Positions 1 through 9,627 of a stretch of DNA of 64,000 bases are shown here, in pieces. The position numbers and the translations under genes are program-made. The notes under the pieces are model-generated. The model was not told the DNA's origin. It did no database searches and was given only the letters and a program-made list of their open reading frames with translations. The DNA is taken from positions 62,001 to 126,000 of the forward strand of contig NZ_QKMF01000003.1 of NCBI RefSeq assembly GCF_003208435.1, read 5' to 3'. The stretch's first letter is position 1; the number at the start of each line of letters is the position of its first letter. Source of the stretch: Pelagimonas varians. GTDB taxonomy: Bacteria > Pseudomonadota > Alphaproteobacteria > Rhodobacterales > Rhodobacteraceae.

Positions 1-2549
1 GGCGTTTCAGGCATATCGATCAAGTGGACCGAGCTGGCCTCGCCGGGGAAGCGCTCTAGCCAGACTTCTTCCATGGTGAAGACCAGGATTGGCGCAAGCC
101 ATGTGGTCAAGCGGTGGAACAAGATGTCCAGCACTGTGCGGCAGGCATTAGCGCGGTGGCTGTCGCCATCACAATACAGCGCGTCCTTGCGGATATCGAA
201 ATAGAAGCTCGACAGATCAATCGTCGCAAAATTGAACACAGTCGAGAAAACGCCCTGAAAATCGAATTCCGAGTAGCCCTTGCGCACCTGATGGTCGATT
301 TCGGCAAGACGGTGCAGCATCAAGCGTTCAAGTTCCGGCATCTCTTCGACAGGAACGCGCTGCTCTGGTTTGAAATCGTTCAGCGCGCCAAGCATATAGC
401 GCATGGTGTTGCGCAAGCGGCGATAGCTGTCTGCCACGCCTTTCAGGATTTCCGGCCCGATCCGCTGGTCGACCATGTAATCGGTCTGGGCAACCCAAAG
501 ACGCAAGATATCCGCGCCATATTGTTGGATGACCTTTTCCGGCACGATAGTATTGCCGAGCGATTTGGACATCTTGTTGCCCTTTTCGTCCAGCGTAAAG
601 CCATGTGTGACCACGTTGCGATAGGGCGCGCGGCCCAAGGTGCCACAGGCTTGTAGCAGCGATGAGTGGAACCAACCTCGGTGTTGGTCGGTGCCTTCCA
701 TATAGACATCGGCGATGCCGTCTTCGCTGCCGTCTTCGCGGTCGCGCAAGACAAAGGCGTGGGTGGTGCCACTGTCGAACCACACATCGAGAACGTCGAA
801 CACTTGATCGTAGTCGTCGGGGTTTACGTCGCTGCCAAGGAAGCGTTCTTTTGCCCCATCGGCATACCAGCAATCTGCGCCTTCGACTTCAAACGCGGCC
901 GCAACGCGGGCGTTCACGGCATCATTGCGCAACAGAAAATCGGGATCGGTGGGCAGCAGGCCTTTGCGTGTAAAGCAGGTTAGCGGAACCCCCCAAGCGC
1001 GTTGGCGTGACAGCACCCAGTCCGGGCGCGCTTCGATCATGGAATACAGGCGGTTGCGGCCGGTTTGTGGCCACCATTTCACGAGCTCGTCGATCGAATT
1101 GAGCGCGCGCGAGCGGATGGTTTTGCCATGCGTGTCCAGCCCGTCACCCACTTCGCGATCAACCGACGCAAACCACTGCGGGGTGTTGCGATAGATGATC
1201 GGTGCTTTGGAGCGCCACGAATGCGGATAGCTGTGCGCCACGCGGCCGCGGGCGATGATGCCGCCCGCTTCGACCAGCTTGGCAATCACAGCGTTGTTGG
1301 CTTTTCCTTCTTTGCCTTTTTGGTCAAAGACCCTCATGCCCGCAAAGAACGGAACGTGGCTCAGGAATTCGGATTCCTCGCCGACGTTATGTGTCATCCG
1401 GTCCAGCCAGTTGCGCGCAACAAAGCATTCATAGTCTTCTTGGCCGTGGCTGGGGGCGGTGTGCACAAATCCGGTGCCCGCGTCATCGGTGACGTGGTCG
1501 CCGTCGATCATCGGAACATCATAGTCCCAATACCCGTCTGCACCGTCCATACCGTTGAAGGGGTGGGCAAGAACCAAGCCGTCAAGCTCATCCGCTGCGA
1601 CATCGCGCACGCGCTTGAACTGGCCTTCTTCGAGGCGGGCTGCGGTAAAGACGTCCGCTGCCAAAGTATCGGCTAGAATGTATGTTTCGCCTGCCGCACA
1701 CCAGCATTCTTCCGGTGTTCCGGTGACTTCGTACAGGCCATAGGAAATGCCTTTGCCAAAGGCGACAGCCTTGTTGGACGGGATCGTCCACGGGGTTGTT
1801 GTCCAGATCACAACGCGGGCCGTGGCCAGATCGCCAGAGCCATTCTGGACCTTGAAGGGCACCCAGATCGTGTGGCTTTTGTGATCGTGGTATTCAACCT
1901 CGGCCTCGGCCAAGGCGGTCTTTTCAACCGGCGACCACATAACGGGCTTGGAGCCTTGATAAAGCGTGCCATTCATCAAAAACTTCATGAATTCTTCGGC
2001 GATGACGCGTTCGGCGTGGAAATTCATCGTCAGATAGGGATCGGCCCAATTGCCGGTGATGCCCAAACGCTTGAATTCTTCGCGCTGCACATCCACCCAG
2101 CCTTCGGCAAACTTGCGGCATTCTTGACGGAAGTCGATGACATTGACGTCGTCTTTGTCTTTGCCTTTTTTGCGGTACTGCTCTTCGATTTTCCATTCGA
2201 TCGGCAGGCCGTGGCAATCCCAACCGGGGATGTAGCGCGCGTCGCGGCCCATCATTTGATGGCTGCGCACAATCATGTCTTTGATGGTTTTGTTCAGCGC
2301 GTGGCCGATATGCAGATGGCCGTTGGCATAGGGAGGGCCATCATGCAGGGTAAAGGGCGCGCGCTCGGCGTCGGTACCTTTGACCGCAAGGGCCTTTTCA
2401 CGCAGGCGGTCATAGACCCCGATTTTCTCCCAGCGGTCCAGCCATGCCGGTTCACGCTTGGGCAGGCCAGCGCGCATGGGGAAATCGGTTTTGGGCAGAT
2501 TGAGGGTCTGTTTATACTCGGGGGTATCTTTAGGCGTATCGGCGCACAT
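1..2549 (-). CDS. ileS: isoleucyl-tRNA synthetase (3' end off the window)
   Basis: Charges tRNA-Ile with isoleucine in the cytoplasm. About 849 residues are visible and the gene runs off the left edge, so the C-terminal part of the anticodon-binding region is missing. The class I signatures are both present: the HIGH motif as GHLHIGH (about residues 77-83, bases 2301-2320) and KMSKSLGN (about residue 659, bases 552-575). The Rossmann and editing domains lie between them, with the WDCHGLPIE stretch after HIGH. The start ATG at 2549 opens with MCADTPKDT and has an AAGGA about 9 bases upstream. It is transcribed away from the truncated haemoglobin gene. Identification is secure. Confidence 0.97.
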   Translation of the reverse strand, partial: MCADTPKDTPEYKQTLNLPKTDFPMRAGLPKREPAWLDRWEKIGVYDRLREKALAVKGTDAERAPFTLHDGPPYANGHLHIGHALNKTIKDMIVRSHQMMGRDARYIPGWDCHGLPIEWKIEEQYRKKGKDKDDVNVIDFRQECRKFAEGWVDVQREEFKRLGITGNWADPYLTMNFHAERVIAEEFMKFLMNGTLYQGSKPVMWSPVEKTALAEAEVEYHDHKSHTIWVPFKVQNGSGDLATARVVIWTTTPWTIPSNKAVAFGKGISYGLYEVTGTPEECWCAAGETYILADTLAADVFTAARLEEGQFKRVRDVAADELDGLVLAHPFNGMDGADGYWDYDVPMIDGDHVTDDAGTGFVHTAPSHGQEDYECFVARNWLDRMTHNVGEESEFLSHVPFFAGMRVFDQKGKEGKANNAVIAKLVEAGGIIARGRVAHSYPHSWRSKAPIIYRNTPQWFASVDREVGDGLDTHGKTIRSRALNSIDELVKWWPQTGRNRLYSMIEARPDWVLSRQRAWGVPLTCFTRKGLLPTDPDFLLRNDAVNARVAAAFEVEGADCWYADGAKERFLGSDVNPDDYDQVFDVLDVWFDSGTTHAFVLRDREDGSEDGIADVYMEGTDQHRGWFHSSLLQACGTLGRAPYRNVVTHGFTLDEKGNKMSKSLGNTIVPEKVIQQYGADILRLWVAQTDYMVDQRIGPEILKGVADSYRRLRNTMRYMLGALNDFKPEQRVPVEEMPELERLMLHRLAEIDHQVRKGYSEFDFQGVFSTVFNFATIDLSSFYFDIRKDALYCDGDSHRANACRTVLDILFHRLTTWLAPILVFTMEEVWLERFPGEASSVHLIDMPET

Positions 2550-2817
2550 TTGGGGCGTCCTTCGGACTGATCTGTCAGGAAATATGGAAAGGGGCGGCGC
2601 GGCATTCCAGACGCCTTGTCCCGGCGGCTCGTGTTTTAGAGCGCCGGGTATATAATTCGAATGATGATTGCACGGATATACATCATGGGGGCGTTATAGG
2701 CGCGGCGGCGCACGGCGTCCAGAGGGTGCAAGCGCAAGGTTCAATGATGCGCTAATCTGTCCGCTGGCAGGCCTTGTTCAAAAGGCTTACTGATTTTATC
2801 GGATTAAGGAGCCGCTG
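2550..2817. other. intergenic region between ileS and the truncated haemoglobin gene
   Basis: This 268-base divergent spacer must hold the promoters of ileS and of the globin gene. I see no convincing FNR-type or NsrR-type inverted repeat and no open reading frame with a ribosome binding site. An AAGGAG lies 5-6 bases before the globin ATG at 2818. Confidence 0.4.
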
Positions 2818-3234
2818 ATGACCAACCCTCTTGCCCGATTTCCCGTCACCGCTGATCAGATCGATTGGGTGATGGAGGTGTTTTATGCGCGCATTCGGGT
2901 GCATCCCGAATTGGGGCCGGTGTTTGCAGCACATATTGGCGAAACCGATGCCGAATGGGCCGATCACATCGACAAAATTGGCCGTTTCTGGCGCAACGCT
3001 ATTTTGCGCGATCCTGTTTATAGCGGCAATCCTATGATGGTGCATATGGCAGCCCGCGACGTGAAGGTGCCGCATTTCGGCCCGTGGCTGGAGATGTTCG
3101 AGCAGGTGGTGCGGCGCGAATTGCCGGAGGCCAGTGCAGATGCCTGGATAGAACTGGCGCACCGCATTGCGCGCGGTTTCAAAATGCAGCTGAGCGAGCG
3201 GGACAATCTGGGCGGCGTACCCATGCTGGGGTGA
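2818..3234 (+). CDS. group III truncated haemoglobin
   Basis: A 138-residue 2-on-2 globin that would bind haem and a gaseous ligand in the cytoplasm. Group III members are linked to O2 handling or to protection from NO and peroxide. The sequence has the group III pattern: VFYARIR near the start (Tyr23 is the likely B10 distal residue), IDKIGRFW, then NPMMVHM, then VPHFGPWLEMF with His86 as the likely proximal F8 ligand, and Trp110 at the expected G8 position. Length fits the family (about 130-140). An AAGGAG precedes the ATG. It ends three bases before the convergent DUF2269 gene. It stands alone with no reductase partner, so its physiological role is open. Confidence 0.9.
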   Translation: MTNPLARFPVTADQIDWVMEVFYARIRVHPELGPVFAAHIGETDAEWADHIDKIGRFWRNAILRDPVYSGNPMMVHMAARDVKVPHFGPWLEMFEQVVRRELPEASADAWIELAHRIARGFKMQLSERDNLGGVPMLG

Positions 3235-3237
3235 CGT

Positions 3238-3711
3238 TCACCATAGGGTAGGCCGCGCTAGCATCAGCCATAAGATTCCGGCAACTGCAAAGAACGCGGG
3301 AAATCCGCAAGCAAACCAAATGCGAAACAGTTTGTCGTATCGGGCGGGCAGGGCGGTGCCTGTGGCGGCGCAGACCCGTGCAATATTGCGCAACTGGATT
3401 TGTATCCACACGACGGGCAGCCAAAAGGCGCCGGTCAGAACGTACAGGCCCAGTGAAACTGCGATCCAGCCTTCGGTCAGATCCCAGCCGGTTTCGCGGG
3501 CCAAAAGCCATCCGGTGACCGGCTGCATAAGAACGGCGGTGGCGGTAAACACCGTGTCAGCCAACACAACCGTGCCGGAGACATGCGCAATAATTTTGGC
3601 GTCGCGTGTGAAATGGGCGATCAGCATAAAGAATGCGATGCCTGCCCCGGTGCCCAATAGCACAGTCGCCCCGACAATATGCACCCACCGTAAGGTCAGT
3701 TCAAATAGCAT
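3238..3711 (-). CDS. DUF2269 family integral membrane protein
   Basis: A 157-residue protein with four hydrophobic segments, an N-terminal FELTLRWVHIVGATVLLGTG and a central LMQPVTGWLLA, which is the pattern of the DUF2269 family of inner-membrane proteins. Function is unknown. The ATG at 3711 overlaps the stop of the upstream SDR gene as TGATG, so the two are translationally coupled. A TTG one codon earlier is possible but less likely. Because the SDR partner carries a DoxX-like membrane tail, the pair probably forms a membrane-bound redox unit; this is inference from context. Confidence 0.85.
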   Translation of the reverse strand: MLFELTLRWVHIVGATVLLGTGAGIAFFMLIAHFTRDAKIIAHVSGTVVLADTVFTATAVLMQPVTGWLLARETGWDLTEGWIAVSLGLYVLTGAFWLPVVWIQIQLRNIARVCAATGTALPARYDKLFRIWFACGFPAFFAVAGILWLMLARPTLW

Positions 3712-5024
3712 CAACGTTCCTCAAGCAGGGCCCATGTGACCAAGGCCAATCCGATCGCGGGGCCTATTTTGACCATTGGTCCCAAGGGATCAAGCCACAT
3801 GCCCGGTGTGATCAGGCTGCCAAGGCCGAGATAGATCGCGCTTACCGCGACCATGCCCAGACAGGCCTTTTGTGCCCAAGGACGCCAAAGCAAAGCAGCG
3901 GCAAGGCCTATGTCGACGAGGGACCAAAAGACCACCGATGCACGGGCCGCTCCGCTGCCCCATCCTGCGGTCTCCAAATGCGCAGCGGCATTCGCTAGGC
4001 TGATCAGTCCGAAAAGGCCCGAGGTGAACCAAAACACCGCCAGGATCGCAACGCAAAGCGGCATCAATAGGGCCATGCGGGCTTGGAGGCGGTGCTCGGG
4101 TCCAAGATGTAGGGTTTGCAAAATCTGCGGTAGCGCCGGTAGTGGTGCGCTCTGCGCGGACCACGGGGCCGGATCGCCGGTCACATCTTGACGAAGCACC
4201 TGTGTCGCGGTTGACCGAAGCGGGCTGCGCCAGCCTAACTTCCCCAGTGTATCGGCCCCCCAGCCGGTCAGTCCCAGCATCCATTCGGGGGCTGTCCAGT
4301 GCCAGCGCGCCGGGGCAAAGCCCAAAGCCGCGCGATGCCCGGCGATGATGTCTTTAAGGGTTTGCGGGCTTTGCTCCACCAGATCATACGTTGACCCGTC
4401 GGGTAATTCACCCACGACAGCCATGGCAACCGCCGTTGCAACGTCGCCGGCGGCAACGCTTTGCATCCGCGCATTCGGCAGTGCAAGCGGTTGTAACACC
4501 GGCACTGCGGCCAACATGCGGATCAATCCAGTGCCGCCATAGGCCCCTTGGGCCAAAACCAAACCGGGGCGAAAAATCACAGCCTTTGAACCTGACGCTA
4601 AAAGAGCCGCTTCGCCGCGCGCCTTGCTGGATAGAAACTGAATTGGGGTGTCTAACTCGGCTCCGATCGCCGAGATTTGCACGACTAGAATGCCATGTTT
4701 TTCTGCCGCCTGACCCAATGCAGCAAGTGCGTGGTGGTGCAGCGCTTCAAGGTCGGTTCCGCCGCCGTCTTGCAAGGCTCCGGCGCAATTGACCACACAG
4801 TCCGTATTTTGCAAATGGCGATGCCAATCATCCGGTTTTGTCAGCGTAGCCATGTCCAGCTGCGTGAAGGGCATTGTCGGCAACCTGCGTGCAGCGGCTT
4901 GTGCATCGCGCCCTGCTGCGTGAACAATATGACCTTTGGCGACAAGGGTCTGGGCGACCTCTGCGCCGATCAACCCATAGGCCCCCAGCACCAATATCCG
5001 TCGAGGCATCACTTCGCTGCCCAT
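3711..5024 (-). CDS. SDR/NmrA-like NAD(P)-binding protein fused to a DoxX-like membrane domain
   Basis: A 437-residue two-part protein. The N-terminal half is an atypical short-chain dehydrogenase/NmrA fold with the nucleotide-binding VLGAYGLIGAEV (about residues 12-23), NCAGALQDGG and ISAIGAE. The last 120 residues hold about four transmembrane helices of the DoxX-like type, starting around MALLMPLCVAILAVFW. This fusion is often found beside DUF2269, as here (TGATG overlap). The start at 5024 has GGAGGA about 8 bases upstream; an internal ATG at 5009 is an alternative. The catalytic role is unknown. The canonical YxxxK is not evident, which suggests an NAD(P)H sensor or quinone-linked role rather than a classic dehydrogenase. 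Confidence 0.8.
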   Translation of the reverse strand: MGSEVMPRRILVLGAYGLIGAEVAQTLVAKGHIVHAAGRDAQAAARRLPTMPFTQLDMATLTKPDDWHRHLQNTDCVVNCAGALQDGGGTDLEALHHHALAALGQAAEKHGILVVQISAIGAELDTPIQFLSSKARGEAALLASGSKAVIFRPGLVLAQGAYGGTGLIRMLAAVPVLQPLALPNARMQSVAAGDVATAVAMAVVGELPDGSTYDLVEQSPQTLKDIIAGHRAALGFAPARWHWTAPEWMLGLTGWGADTLGKLGWRSPLRSTATQVLRQDVTGDPAPWSAQSAPLPALPQILQTLHLGPEHRLQARMALLMPLCVAILAVFWFTSGLFGLISLANAAAHLETAGWGSGAARASVVFWSLVDIGLAAALLWRPWAQKACLGMVAVSAIYLGLGSLITPGMWLDPLGPMVKIGPAIGLALVTWALLEER

Positions 5025-5301
5025 GCAGTGTTCCTCCGCAGTCCGTTATGCAAAGCAACACCTGAATTGGTGCGATATTTGAGCAATGTCAGGTCTCTAC
5101 AGCGCAAGGTCGCCTCCAGTGTGTGAAACAACGTGTTGCAATTGAATGCCAAGTGCCGCCCCGCGTCAAGCCAGCTCTCCGCTTAAAAAACTCCGTTTTG
5201 CAGGGGGTTACGAATAAACTTTAAGTATAAAATATTTTTGCTTGAAGCAAATTAAGCCTGCCCCTAAGCTGCGAGTCGTATGACAACCTCAGGAGTTGAT
5301 G
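5025..5301. other. divergent regulatory region before the tryptophan/anthranilate operon
   Basis: This 277-base spacer separates the SDR-DoxX gene from the catabolic operon. The right half is markedly A+T rich (5210-5255) compared with the coding DNA around it and contains a 15-base perfect palindrome listed separately. A promoter here would drive the whole plus-strand operon. I cannot assign -35 and -10 boxes with confidence. Confidence 0.5.
5237..5251. promoter_or_regulatory. 15-bp perfect palindrome, probable MarR operator
   Basis: TTTGCTTGAAGCAAA is a perfect inverted repeat around a central G. It sits in the A+T-rich stretch about 50 bases before the first gene of the operon. MarR-family repressors of aromatic-CoA pathways bind short perfect palindromes of this size, and a marR gene lies inside the operon (8348-8827). 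The link to that protein is inference. Confidence 0.5.
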
Positions 5302-7596
5302 ATGCGCTTTGCATGTCTCGGGGGCGGCCCGGCCGGTCTCTATTTTGCGATTTCGATCAAGCTGCGTCTGCCAGACGCTGAGGTGGTGGTTTTTGAACGT
5401 AACCGTTCGGATGATACCTTTGGTTGGGGGGTCGTCCTGTCAGACGAAACCTTGGACAATCTGGCGCAAAATGATGAACAAAGCGCGGCGGATATTCGGG
5501 CACACTTTGCCTATTGGGACGACATTGCGGTACATCACAGCGGTCAAAAGATGCTGTCCACAGGGCACGGATTTTGCGGAATCGGACGCAAACGTTTGCT
5601 GTTGTTGTTGCAAGACCGGGCAAGGGCGCTGGGCATCGACCTTCGCTTTGAAACCGAAGTTGCGTCTGCTGCCGAATATGCCTCCGAATTTGATGTTGTC
5701 GTTGCCAGCGACGGGTTGAATTCCAAAACACGCAGCGAATTTGCGCCGGCGTTTCAACCCGAAATCGATACACGGAAGTGCCAGTTTGTCTGGTTGGGCA
5801 CACATCAGAAATTTGATGACGCCTTTACCTTCATTTTTGAACAAACCGACAAGGGCTGGCTTTGGGCGCATGCCTACCAATTCGATGAGGACACCGCGAC
5901 CTTCATTGTCGAATGTTCGCAAGAGACCTTTGATGCCTATGGCTTTGGCGAGATGAGCCAGCAAGACTGCATCACAACCTGCCAGGAGGTGTTCAAAGAT
6001 CACCTTGGCGGTCATGCCTTGATGACAAACGCAGGTCATATTCGCGGATCGGCCTGGCTGCAATTTCCACGGGTTTTGTGCCAAAACTGGAGCCACGAGA
6101 ATATCGTTTTGCTGGGGGATGCCTCGGCCACGGCGCATTTTTCGATCGGGTCCGGCACCAAGCTGGCGTTGGAAAGCGCCATGGCCTTGGCGGAATATAT
6201 CGCAGAAGAGCCATCGCTTCAGCAGGCCTTCGACAAATACCAAGATCACCGCCGTGTCGAGGTTTTGCGCCTGCAATCAGCTGCCCGAAATTCGGTAGAA
6301 TGGTTTGAAGATGTCGAGCGGTATTTACATCTTGATCCGGTGCAGTTGAACTACTCCTTGCTGACGCGCAGCCAGCGGATTAGTCATGAAAACCTGCGTG
6401 AACGTGATCCGGCTTGGCTTGGCTCCGCCGAAAACTGGTTTCAGGTGCAAGCAGGGGCTGCCAGCAGTGAAACCCCGCGTGCCCCGATGTTTGCCCCGTT
6501 CCAATTGCGCGATATGTCCTTGAAAAATCGCGTGGTTGTGTCGCCGATGGCGCAATACAAGGCGCAGGATGGCTGCCCGACCGATTGGCATCTGATCCAC
6601 TATGGCGAACGCGCCAAGGGCGGTGCCGGACTGATTTATACCGAAATGACCTGCGCGTCGGCGGATGGGCGCATTACCCCCGGATGCCCGGGATTGTATG
6701 CCCCCGAACATGAGGCGGCTTGGGCGCGGCTGAACCGGTTTATCCACGCCGAGACCGAGGCCAAAACCTGTTGCCAGATCGGCCATTCCGGCCGCAAAGG
6801 GTCAACCCGTGTCGGGTGGGAGGGCATGGATGAACCTCTGGCCTCGGGCAATTGGGATCTGATGTCCGCCTCCGAAATTGCGTGGTCTGATGGGAACGCA
6901 ACGCCGCGCGCCATGACGCGCGATGATATGGATGCAGTACGAGATCAGTTTGTGAAATCGGTGCAAATGGCGGATCGCGCAGGGTTTGACATGATCGAAT
7001 TGCACGCAGCCCATGGCTATCTGATCTCTTCCTTTATCTCTCCGGCCTCGAATGTGCGCGATGACGCCTACGGTGGCAGCTTGGAAAACCGGCTGCGCTA
7101 TCCGGTCGAAGTTTTTGCGGCGATGCGCGCCGCATGGCCACAGGGCAAGCCGATGTCCGTGCGCATCTCTGCCACTGATTGGCTGGGCGACGAAGGGGTG
7201 ACGCCGGATGAGGCTGTGCAGATCGCCAAGGCGTTCGCGGATGCAGGCGCGGATATTATCGACGTATCGGCGGGGCAAACCTCTTCGCAGGCCGCGCCGG
7301 TCTACGGCCGCATGTTCCAAACCCCTTTTTCCGACCGTATCCGCAACGAGGCGGGGATCAAAACCATGGCGGTTGGCAATATCTTTGAGGCCGATCACGT
7401 CAATTCGATCTTGATGGCTGGGCGCGCAGATTTGGTGTGCCTTGCGCGGCCGCATTTGGCGGACCCGTATTGGACCTTGCACGCGGCAACGGCGCTGGGC
7501 GACCGGCAAGAAATCTGGCCCAAACCCTATGAGGCAGGCCGCGATCAGGCATGGCGTCTTGCGGATAAAACCGCTGAAGGAATGGGCCGGGTATGA
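5302..7596 (+). CDS. anthraniloyl-CoA monooxygenase-type fusion (flavin monooxygenase + old yellow enzyme)
   Basis: A 764-residue natural fusion. Residues 1-380 are an FAD-dependent aromatic hydroxylase: [10 protein letters not shown] at the N terminus, [11 protein letters not shown], and [16 protein letters not shown] for FAD binding. Residues about 395-750 are an old-yellow-enzyme NADH:flavin oxidoreductase ([46 protein letters not shown]). Such fusions are often named salicylyl-CoA 5-hydroxylase/oxidoreductase. Azoarcus evansii 2-aminobenzoyl-CoA monooxygenase/reductase has the same architecture, hydroxylating and then reducing anthraniloyl-CoA. The aryl-CoA ligase, tryptophan dioxygenase and kynureninase in this operon favour the anthraniloyl-CoA reading. 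AGGAG at 5291-5295 gives a 6-base spacing to the ATG at 5302; an upstream TTG/ATG is too close. Its stop overlaps the SDR start by 4 bases. Confidence 0.85.
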   Translation: MRFACLGGGPAGLYFAISIKLRLPDAEVVVFERNRSDDTFGWGVVLSDETLDNLAQNDEQSAADIRAHFAYWDDIAVHHSGQKMLSTGHGFCGIGRKRLLLLLQDRARALGIDLRFETEVASAAEYASEFDVVVASDGLNSKTRSEFAPAFQPEIDTRKCQFVWLGTHQKFDDAFTFIFEQTDKGWLWAHAYQFDEDTATFIVECSQETFDAYGFGEMSQQDCITTCQEVFKDHLGGHALMTNAGHIRGSAWLQFPRVLCQNWSHENIVLLGDASATAHFSIGSGTKLALESAMALAEYIAEEPSLQQAFDKYQDHRRVEVLRLQSAARNSVEWFEDVERYLHLDPVQLNYSLLTRSQRISHENLRERDPAWLGSAENWFQVQAGAASSETPRAPMFAPFQLRDMSLKNRVVVSPMAQYKAQDGCPTDWHLIHYGERAKGGAGLIYTEMTCASADGRITPGCPGLYAPEHEAAWARLNRFIHAETEAKTCCQIGHSGRKGSTRVGWEGMDEPLASGNWDLMSASEIAWSDGNATPRAMTRDDMDAVRDQFVKSVQMADRAGFDMIELHAAHGYLISSFISPASNVRDDAYGGSLENRLRYPVEVFAAMRAAWPQGKPMSVRISATDWLGDEGVTPDEAVQIAKAFADAGADIIDVSAGQTSSQAAPVYGRMFQTPFSDRIRNEAGIKTMAVGNIFEADHVNSILMAGRADLVCLARPHLADPYWTLHAATALGDRQEIWPKPYEAGRDQAWRLADKTAEGMGRV

Positions 7597-8351
7597 GCGT
7601 TTCTGACCGTCATATCATTGTCACAGGAGGCGGCACTGGCGTTGGCGCAGCGGTTGCCGAAACGCTGGCCCATGCCGGTGCCAAAGTCACGATTTTGGGC
7701 CGCCGCGAGGCACCACTGCGCGCGGTTGCAAAACAGCATAAATTCATAGGTTGGATCACCTGCGATGTCACTGACAGGCAGGCAGTGGATGCCGCGTTTC
7801 GCCAAGCGCGGGAACTTAACGGGCCGATTGGGGCGGTGATTGCCAATGCCGGTGCCGCGCAAAGCATGCAATTTCGAAAAACCACTGTGGATGCCTTTCA
7901 GCACATGCTGGATGTCAATTTGACCGGCGTTTTCAACTGCTTTCAAGCGGCGTTGCCAGATTTGGAACTGGCCGGAGAAGGCCAGTTGATCGCCGTGGCC
8001 TCGACCGCAGGGCTTAAGGGCTATCCCTATGTGGCTGGGTATTGCGCAGCCAAGCATGGCGTTGTCGGTTTGACCCGCGCTTTGGCCGTTGAACTGGCCT
8101 CAACCGGCATTACTGTTAATGCAATCTGTCCGGGATTTGTGGAGACGCCGATGCTTGAGCGATCCATTTCCAACATCAGCGAAAAAACCGGCATGAGCGC
8201 GCAAGACGCCGCCAAATCGTTGAAACGCGGCAACCCGCAACAGCGATTTATTCAGGTGGATGAAGTTGCAGGTGCTGTGCTCTGGCTGTGTTCGTCATCG
8301 GCACGTTCGGTCAATGGCCATACCTTGAACCTGACCGGGGGCGAGATATGA
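7593..8351 (+). CDS. SDR-family 3-hydroxyacyl-CoA dehydrogenase-like enzyme
   Basis: A 252-residue classical short-chain dehydrogenase. It has the NAD(P)-binding TGGGTGVG (residues 11-18), NAGA (85-88), and a catalytic triad of Ser137, Tyr150 and Lys154 (YCAAK). The C-terminal CPGFVETPM loop is also typical. In this operon it would oxidise the hydroxyacyl-CoA formed during beta-oxidation-like ring opening of the non-aromatic product of the monooxygenase/reductase; the exact substrate is inference. It overlaps its upstream neighbour by ATGA and its downstream marR neighbour by 4 bases, so it is translationally coupled on both sides. Confidence 0.85.
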   Translation: MSVSDRHIIVTGGGTGVGAAVAETLAHAGAKVTILGRREAPLRAVAKQHKFIGWITCDVTDRQAVDAAFRQARELNGPIGAVIANAGAAQSMQFRKTTVDAFQHMLDVNLTGVFNCFQAALPDLELAGEGQLIAVASTAGLKGYPYVAGYCAAKHGVVGLTRALAVELASTGITVNAICPGFVETPMLERSISNISEKTGMSAQDAAKSLKRGNPQQRFIQVDEVAGAVLWLCSSSARSVNGHTLNLTGGEI

Positions 8352-8827
8352 GTTTGGACCCGATGCCAGAGGCGCATGAACCAGCTTCTAAAGACCGGTT
8401 GCGCCTATGGTTGCGATTGCTCAAGTCCACACGGCTGGTCGAGGCGGAATTACGCGAAAACCTGCGACGCGAATTTGGCGCTACCCTGCCGCGTTTTGAT
8501 GTGATGGCAGCGCTGTCGCGTTTCGACGGCGGACTGAAGATGAGCGCGCTTTCGGGTGTTTTGCGGGTCTCGAACGGCAATGTGACGGGAATTGTCGACC
8601 GCCTGACCGACGAAGGTTTGGTGGTGCGCGTTCCCGTGCCCGGTGACCGGCGCGCCTCTCTGGTGCAGCTGACCGACAAGGGGCGTGCCGAATTTTCCCG
8701 TCAGGCTGCGGCGCATGAGGCTTGGGTTGATCACATGCTGGGTAGTTTTGACCAAGGTGAGGCGGTCGCGTTGGCGGCCCGTTTAGATGGTTTGGTCGGG
8801 ACGCTGACTGAAGAAGAGGACACATGA
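8348..8827 (+). CDS. MarR-family transcriptional regulator
   Basis: A 159-residue winged-helix repressor. The core [24 protein letters not shown] forms the DNA-recognition helices and [16 protein letters not shown] forms the wing, as in MarR proteins. The start ATG at 8348 overlaps the SDR stop (ATGA) and gives normal MarR length; longer in-frame starts would reach into the SDR. It lies inside the operon it probably controls. MarR proteins in aromatic-CoA pathways usually release DNA on binding the CoA-thioester, so the ligand here may be anthraniloyl-CoA. The palindrome at 5237-5251 is its best candidate site. Ligand and site are inference. Confidence 0.88.
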   Translation: MSLDPMPEAHEPASKDRLRLWLRLLKSTRLVEAELRENLRREFGATLPRFDVMAALSRFDGGLKMSALSGVLRVSNGNVTGIVDRLTDEGLVVRVPVPGDRRASLVQLTDKGRAEFSRQAAAHEAWVDHMLGSFDQGEAVALAARLDGLVGTLTEEEDT

Positions 8828-9627
8828 TGCGCACTGATGTTACGCATTTTCGCTGCGAAATCCGGGACGGGATAGCCTTTGTTGCGTTGGACCGGCCAGA
8901 CCGCAAGAACCCGCTGACCTTTGACAGCTACGCTGAATTGCGCGACTGGTTTCGGGATTTGGTCTATGCGGATGACGTGAATGCCGTGGTCTTTGGATCG
9001 AATGGCGGCAATTTCAGTTCGGGCGGTGATGTCCATGAAATCATTGGCCCTTTGACCAAAATGACGATGAAGGAATTACTGGCCTTTACCCGCATGACTG
9101 GTGATCTGGTCAAAGCCATTGTCAATTGCGGCAAGCCGGTGATTGCGGCCATTGATGGGGTCTGCGTCGGCGCGGGGGCGATCATTGCGATGGCCTCGGA
9201 CTTGCGCATCGCCACGCCCGACACGAAATGCGCTTTTCTATTCACGCGTGTTGGTTTGGCGGGCTGCGATATGGGGGCCTGCGCGATTTTGCCAAGGATC
9301 ATCGGGCAGGGCCGCGCCGCTGAGCTGCTCTATACGGGACGGTCCATGTTGGCGGATGAAGGCGCAGCTTGGGGGTTTTACAATTCGGTTGTCCCTGCGG
9401 ATGATTTGGACGCTGCGGCCGAAACCTTGGCCCGCCGGATCTCGGATGGGCCGAACTTTGGGCATATGATGACCAAAACCATGTTGGTTCAGGAATGGTC
9501 GATGTCGATCGAACAAGCGATTGAGGCCGAGGCGCAAGCGCAGGCCTTGTGCATGCAAACCGCAGATTTCGAACGGGCCTTCCGTGCCTTTGTTGCCAAG
9601 GAAAAACCAATGTTTGAGGGCAACTGA
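8824..9627 (+). CDS. enoyl-CoA hydratase/isomerase (crotonase) family protein
   Basis: A 267-residue crotonase-fold protein. The oxyanion-hole segments [10 protein letters not shown] and [20 protein letters not shown] are clear. At the catalytic region it reads [19 protein letters not shown]: the usual first catalytic Glu is not present, and an Asp (GCDMGA) sits near the second. This makes simple enoyl-CoA hydration uncertain, and a ring-opening hydrolase or isomerase role on the cyclohexene-carboxyl-CoA is conceivable. It overlaps marR by 4 bases and the acyl-CoA dehydrogenase by 1 base (TGATG). The family call is firm; the reaction is inference. Confidence 0.85.
   Translation: MMRTDVTHFRCEIRDGIAFVALDRPDRKNPLTFDSYAELRDWFRDLVYADDVNAVVFGSNGGNFSSGGDVHEIIGPLTKMTMKELLAFTRMTGDLVKAIVNCGKPVIAAIDGVCVGAGAIIAMASDLRIATPDTKCAFLFTRVGLAGCDMGACAILPRIIGQGRAAELLYTGRSMLADEGAAWGFYNSVVPADDLDAAAETLARRISDGPNFGHMMTKTMLVQEWSMSIEQAIEAEAQAQALCMQTADFERAFRAFVAKEKPMFEGN

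Noticed and set aside
1872-2570. 232-codon open frame on the plus strand
   Set aside because: It lies antisense to ileS, whose HIGH and KMSKS motifs and codon pattern are unmistakable; it is a shadow frame.
5440-6276. 278-codon open frame on the minus strand
   Set aside because: Antisense to the monooxygenase half of the fusion enzyme, with no ribosome binding site or motif.
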